This document shows positions 60,206 to 64,000 of a DNA stretch of 64,000 nt, in pieces; within the stretch, counting starts at the first letter, position 1; every line of letters begins with the position of its first letter. This DNA comes from Chryseobacterium aahli (lineage in GTDB: Bacteria; Bacteroidota; Bacteroidia; Flavobacteriales; Weeksellaceae): the NCBI RefSeq assembly GCF_022699665.1, contig NZ_JALDNB010000001.1:434001-498000 (forward strand). The letters are read 5' to 3'. The notes beneath the pieces were generated by a model, which ran no database searches, was not told the DNA's origin, and was given only the letters and a program-made list of their open reading frames with translations. A program made the translations under genes and the position numbers.

Positions 60206-61540
60206 ATGAATTTAAAATTACGATTGACCGTCCTAAGCTTTTTGCAGTTTGGGGTTTGGGGAGCTTATCTTACTTCCATGGGGAATTACCTAGGTTCGGT
60301 AGGATTAGGTTCAAAAATTGGACTTTTCTATGCGATGCAAGGAATTGTTTCTATTTTTATGCCTGCTATCATGGGAATTATTGCCGATCGTTGGATTCAG
60401 GCTCAGAAGCTTCTTGGAATTTGCCATTTTCTTGCAGCAGTTTTCCTAATCTGGGCAGGGTATTACGGAATGTCAGCAGGAGCTGATGTAGAGTTTTCTA
60501 AGCTTTTTCTTCTCTATAGTTTAAGTGTTACTTTCTATATGCCGACCATTGCACTTTCTAATTCTGTTGCATACACGGTTTTGGTTAATAATAATTTTGA
60601 TACGATTAAATCTTTCCCGCCAATACGTACATTGGGAACTGTAGGTTTTATTTGTGCGATGTTGTTTGTGAATTTTGCAGGTATTCAGGATGGAAATTTA
60701 ACCTTTAATTTCTCGAACGAAACCAATTTTCCTAGTTTACAAAATAGCTACAGTCAGTTTTTTGTTTCGGGTATTTTAGGAATTGTGTTATTCATTTATT
60801 CATTTACTTTGCCAAATTGCGCAGTCAATAAGAGTGAAGAAAAAAGAACCTTGTCAGACGCTTTGGGTTTGAAAGCTTTTGGTTTGTTCAAAGAAAGAAA
60901 AATGGCTATTTTCTTTATATTCTCTATGTTCTTGGGTGTTTCATTGCAAATCACAAATGGTTATGCAAATCCATTTATCACAAGTTTTAAAGAAATACCT
61001 GAATATACAAATACCTGGGGTTCAAATAATGCAAATGCATTGATTTCGTTGTCGCAAGTGTCAGAAACACTTTGTATATTGTTAATTCCATTTTTTTTAA
61101 AACGATACGGAATTAAAAAAGTAATGTTGATGGCAATGTTTGCATGGGTTTTAAGATTCGGATTATTTGCAACCGGAAATCCGGGTGGAGGAGTTTGGAT
61201 GTTCGTTTTATCAATGATTGTATATGGTATTGCTTTCGATTTCTTTAATGTTTCCGGATCTTTATTCGTTGATAAAGAAACCGATAAAAGTATACGTTCG
61301 AGCGCACAAGGAGTATTCATGATGATGACAAATGGTTTTGGTGCTACAATAGGAATGTTGGGAGCTCAGGAAGTTGTAAATCACTATGTTTTTTCTCAAA
61401 CCGATCCTGCTTTGCAGCTTGCAGGATGGCAAACTTCATGGTATATTTTTGCAGCTTATGCACTTATAGTTACGATTTTATTTGCAATTGTATTTAAACA
61501 TAAACATGATCCTAAAGCAGTAACAAACATCAATCACTAA
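60206..61540 (+). CDS. Nucleoside:H+ symporter (NupG/NHS-type MFS)
   Basis: 444 residues with about 12 membrane helices. NupG-type opening MNLKLRLTVLSFLQFGVWGA and the GIIADRW loop after helix 2; the C-terminal half has SAQGVFMMMTNGFGATIGM. The family imports nucleosides with protons, which fits the downstream use by uridine kinase at 46183. Inner membrane. Confidence 0.87.
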   Translation: MNLKLRLTVLSFLQFGVWGAYLTSMGNYLGSVGLGSKIGLFYAMQGIVSIFMPAIMGIIADRWIQAQKLLGICHFLAAVFLIWAGYYGMSAGADVEFSKLFLLYSLSVTFYMPTIALSNSVAYTVLVNNNFDTIKSFPPIRTLGTVGFICAMLFVNFAGIQDGNLTFNFSNETNFPSLQNSYSQFFVSGILGIVLFIYSFTLPNCAVNKSEEKRTLSDALGLKAFGLFKERKMAIFFIFSMFLGVSLQITNGYANPFITSFKEIPEYTNTWGSNNANALISLSQVSETLCILLIPFFLKRYGIKKVMLMAMFAWVLRFGLFATGNPGGGVWMFVLSMIVYGIAFDFFNVSGSLFVDKETDKSIRSSAQGVFMMMTNGFGATIGMLGAQEVVNHYVFSQTDPALQLAGWQTSWYIFAAYALIVTILFAIVFKHKHDPKAVTNINH

Positions 61541-61570
61541 TTTTATTTTACTGATTTTTAAAATATTAGA

Positions 61571-61600
61571 TTGCACTTTGAATAAAAGTGCAATTTTTTT
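61571..61600 (+). terminator. Terminator of the nuclease-transporter operon
   Basis: Stem TTGCACTTT/AAAGTGCAA, loop GAATA, T7. Confidence 0.85.
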
Positions 61601-61655
61601 TATTTTTAAGGCAACCATTTTAAACTTTTGCCGTCTTATAGATAGAAACTGATAC

Positions 61656-62210
61656 ATGAAGAATTTAGAAGAGAATTTTAAACTTGCCAAAAAACAGGAT
61701 CGGAGAGCTCAGAAAGCTCTTTACGAGTTGTTTTCAGCTAAAATGCTGGCGGTTGCAAATTCTTATACAAATAACATTCATGATGCTGAAGATATTCTGT
61801 TAAATGCATTTCTGAAGTGTTTTAATAAAATCGGGGATTGCAAAGAATGGAAAAGCTTTCCGTTTTGGCTGAGAAAAATTGTTGTGAATGACTCCATAAC
61901 TTTCGTCAGGAAAAATAAAAATATTCTTTACTCAGATATTGAAATTGTCGATGATTATGCAGATGATGAGATTGATGAAAGGCTGACTGAAATTAATCTC
62001 GAAGAAATATTTTCACAAATGCCGACGGGTTATCGATTGATTTTCAATCTCTATGTTTTTGAAGACAAAAAGCATCAGGAAATCGCTGAAATTATGAATA
62101 TTTCAGAAGGCACAAGCAAAAGCCAATTAAGCAAAGCCAAAAAATGGATTGCTGATTATTTAAAAGTAAAAGAAAATGGACAAAAAAATACTGAAACAAT
62201 TAAAATCTGA
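61656..62210 (+). CDS. ECF-type RNA polymerase sigma factor
   Basis: 184 residues. Region 2 (about 20-90; NIHDAEDILLNAFLKCFNKI) and region 4 (about 118-175; FSQMPTGYRLIFNLYVFEDK and EIAEIMNISEGTSKSQLSKA) with an acidic linker (DDYADDEIDE). It would redirect polymerase to a small regulon. The downstream membrane protein overlaps it by 35 bases, the arrangement of a sigma/anti-sigma pair. Confidence 0.9.
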   Translation: MKNLEENFKLAKKQDRRAQKALYELFSAKMLAVANSYTNNIHDAEDILLNAFLKCFNKIGDCKEWKSFPFWLRKIVVNDSITFVRKNKNILYSDIEIVDDYADDEIDERLTEINLEEIFSQMPTGYRLIFNLYVFEDKKHQEIAEIMNISEGTSKSQLSKAKKWIADYLKVKENGQKNTETIKI

Positions 62211-62874
62211 TTACAAAGAGCTGGAAATAAAGCCTTCAGCAGATTTGTGGTCTAAAATTGAAGCGGGGATTGATGAAGGAGTCAATGTTGATCAAAAGCC
62301 TGCTTTACAATGGTGGAAATATGCAGCTGTAGTACTTCTGCTGATTTCTTTCGGCACCTATTTTTACTTCGAAAACCAAACTGATCATAAAAAAATACTG
62401 ACTAAAGAATTTCCGAAAGATAAAGTTGAAAAAGTGAATATTATCAATGAAGAATCTCATCCTAAATCAGAAAATCTAGTTGTAAAAGCAATTCAAAATG
62501 TTGATCCTAAGGCTAATTTGGTTAATAAAGAAGAGAAACCAAAGCAATTAATTTCAGCTAATCCACAAAATATTTCTGAAAAGAATTTGCCTGAAGAGAA
62601 AATTATAATAGATGAAATTGTAGAAAACCCAATCGTTAAAGAAATTGACCATCTTCCAATTCAAAAACAAACGGTTGCAGAACGCAAAAAAGTAAATTAC
62701 ACCAATGCAGAACAGTTGCTTCTTGGAAGAGAATTAGATAAAACCCGTGAAGAAAATCAGAACGAACAAAGAAAATTCGGGGTTTTAGATATCGGAAAAA
62801 TAAAAATTAAAAGCCCAAATTCATTTAAAATATTAGGTTTCACTATTTATTCAGACTCTCTCGAAACCAAATAA
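62176..62874 (+). CDS. Membrane protein in anti-sigma position
   Basis: 232 residues. N-terminal cytoplasmic part of about 50 residues (KPSADLWSKIEAGIDEG), one membrane helix (about 54-71, YAAVVLLLISFGTYFYF) and a Lys/Glu-rich periplasmic part (75-232). It overlaps the sigma gene by 35 bases. A single-helix protein in this place is likely to be the anti-sigma factor, but no zinc-binding HxxxCxxC motif was seen, so the call is by context. Confidence 0.68.
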   Translation: MDKKILKQLKSDYKELEIKPSADLWSKIEAGIDEGVNVDQKPALQWWKYAAVVLLLISFGTYFYFENQTDHKKILTKEFPKDKVEKVNIINEESHPKSENLVVKAIQNVDPKANLVNKEEKPKQLISANPQNISEKNLPEEKIIIDEIVENPIVKEIDHLPIQKQTVAERKKVNYTNAEQLLLGRELDKTREENQNEQRKFGVLDIGKIKIKSPNSFKILGFTIYSDSLETK

Positions 62875-62964
62875 AAACTTACAATTTAAATCTATAAATA
62901 CTGTTTTGAAAGACAAACAGAAATAAAGTACTGTGTAATAATTAAACTTAAAAATAACAACTAT

Positions 62965-64000
62965 ATGAAAACCAAACTCGTCTCAATAGCTGCCATCCTA
63001 TTATTCTCCTTTGGCTTTGCACAGGAAAATCCGCACATGGATTCTCAAATGAAAATCTATTCAAAAAAAATAGACAGCATCATTACTTCAGAAAAATCTA
63101 AAATGAATATTGAGCTTGATGAACTCGATGAAAGTTTTAAGAACAAAAAAATATCTTCAGATGAAAAACAAAAACAAAAGGCAGATATCGCTTTGAAATA
63201 TGAAGAAATAATCAATGAAAAAGTTGATAGTCAAAAATCTGACCTTGAAAACACAACCAAAGAAATTGTGAAAAATTCAGTTCTTGGAAAAGGAAAAGCT
63301 TTTGACAAGATTGAGTTTGCACAGAACAATGCCTTAGTAAGTTTTAAAGATTCTAAGCGCACAAAAAAAGAAATTCTAAATACATTTGATGTCAATATTG
63401 CGATAGGTTACATCGATCTCACAAAATCGGCATCATCATTTGCTTTGGGAGGTGAATCTTCTCAGATGAAATTTGGTAAATCAGTGTCTAGCGTAGTAGA
63501 ATTCAGGTTTACAAGACAATTAGGAACATTGACATCACCCGTGTTCTATCGCTTTGGTTTTGGATACAGAGGTGACACTTTTGTTCCAAAAAATTCTCAA
63601 ATAGCTGATTTTAATAATAATGAAATTGTTTTGACAGATTTTACTCAAGGACATTTAAAGAAATCCCGTTTTATAAATCACTACATCGTAGCACCATTAG
63701 ACTTTGTGTTTGTTTTGAATCCTAAATATACTGTAGAAAACGGTGAAAAAATGCTGGACAATACCAAAGGAAACTTTAGGATCACAGCAGGTATTTACGG
63801 AGGTGTAAGGCTTTTAACGCAGAATCAAATTATTTACAAAAATGTAGATGACCATCGAGTTGTTGACCGTGAAAATATTCCCGATATGGTTAATAATTTT
63901 TTATTTGGAGGAAAGTTATCGGTAGGTTTTGGTGCTTTTAATGTTTTTGTAAAAAGAGATTTCACACCATTTTCTGGTGATAATGTCAAAATAAATAACA
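62965..64000 (+). CDS. Secreted outer-membrane protein (3' end cut by window edge)
   Basis: 345 codons read from ATG 62965 to the edge without a stop. Signal peptide 1-22 (AAILLFSFGFAQE), then a Lys/Glu-rich coiled-coil part (about 28-115; KSKMNIELDELDESFKNKKI) and from about 130 alternating strands (NIAIGYIDLTKSASSFALGG, YRFGFGYRGDTF) as in outer-membrane barrels. It is likely part of the sigma/anti-sigma operon and a possible target or sensor of it (inference). Confidence 0.72.
   Translation, partial: MKTKLVSIAAILLFSFGFAQENPHMDSQMKIYSKKIDSIITSEKSKMNIELDELDESFKNKKISSDEKQKQKADIALKYEEIINEKVDSQKSDLENTTKEIVKNSVLGKGKAFDKIEFAQNNALVSFKDSKRTKKEILNTFDVNIAIGYIDLTKSASSFALGGESSQMKFGKSVSSVVEFRFTRQLGTLTSPVFYRFGFGYRGDTFVPKNSQIADFNNNEIVLTDFTQGHLKKSRFINHYIVAPLDFVFVLNPKYTVENGEKMLDNTKGNFRITAGIYGGVRLLTQNQIIYKNVDDHRVVDRENIPDMVNNFLFGGKLSVGFGAFNVFVKRDFTPFSGDNVKINN

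Overview
The window looks like chromosomal DNA of a Bacteroidota bacterium of class Flavobacteriia, probably Chryseobacterium or another Weeksellaceae member. I infer this from the AT-rich base composition, the TAnnTTTG-type -7 promoter boxes, the A-rich leaders without Shine-Dalgarno sequences, the Por-type (T9SS) C-terminal sorting domains, an ATP synthase a-subunit with a signal peptide and periplasmic domain, and an atp operon without the beta and epsilon genes. No rRNA, tRNA, CRISPR array, integrase, transposase or prophage module was seen. Both window edges cut genes (1..1127 and 62965..64000).

Layout. (1) 1-8961, all minus strand: a run of eight genes holding a permuted ATP-grasp-like protein, a class I glutamine amidotransferase, a COG2170-type carboxylate-amine ligase, an ATP-grasp ligase, an alpha/beta esterase, a second ATP-grasp ligase, an M17 aminopeptidase and an esterase with a starch-binding-like N-terminus. 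This is the best candidate for an undescribed pathway (amide or peptide-like small molecule). (2) 9177-13885: the glycogen operon glgB-glgA-glgC, divergent from the last esterase. (3) 13958-19699: an SRPBCC-type protein, sucA-sucB (2-oxoglutarate dehydrogenase E1/E2) and apaG. (4) 20088-30178: mostly minus-strand housekeeping genes: exonuclease, glycosyltransferase plus lipid A acyltransferase pair, aldehyde dehydrogenase, rpsF-rpsR-rplI, ClC transporter, a second 2-oxoacid dehydrogenase E2, and a SAM hydrolase. A periplasmic thioredoxin sits among them on the plus strand.

(5) 30309-38686: phoH, three small outer-membrane beta-barrels, ffh, then an accessory patch with a lipoprotein carrying a caspase-like His/Cys pair, a 610-residue secreted YD-repeat-like protein and a small membrane protein. 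(6) 38820-44252: a small membrane protein followed by atpB-E-F-H-A-G. (7) 44351-51916: CNNM/CorC membrane protein, clpS, udk, a divIC-like gene, the small subunit of methylmalonyl-CoA mutase, a DinB-like protein, a methyltransferase, a His-rich lipoprotein and an M20 dipeptidase. (8) 52054-56740: three T9SS cargo proteins and one S74-like protein, each secreted. (9) 56820-62210: an SDR, etfB-etfA, a bifunctional nuclease, a nucleoside transporter and an ECF sigma factor. (10) 62176-64000: a membrane protein overlapping the sigma gene (anti-sigma-like position) and a partial outer-membrane protein.

The intergenic DNA is richer than the coding DNA in unexplained structure. There are several families of short repeats: a GCAGC/GCTGC-bounded palindromic element, CTCCGTAGGAG units, a TTCGATAAGCTCAG unit, and stuttering imperfect inverted repeats placed inside operons. 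An 18-bp perfect palindrome lies over the expected -33 region of the etfBA promoter. At several promoters the -7 box lies only 4-5 bases before the start codon, which implies leaderless mRNAs.
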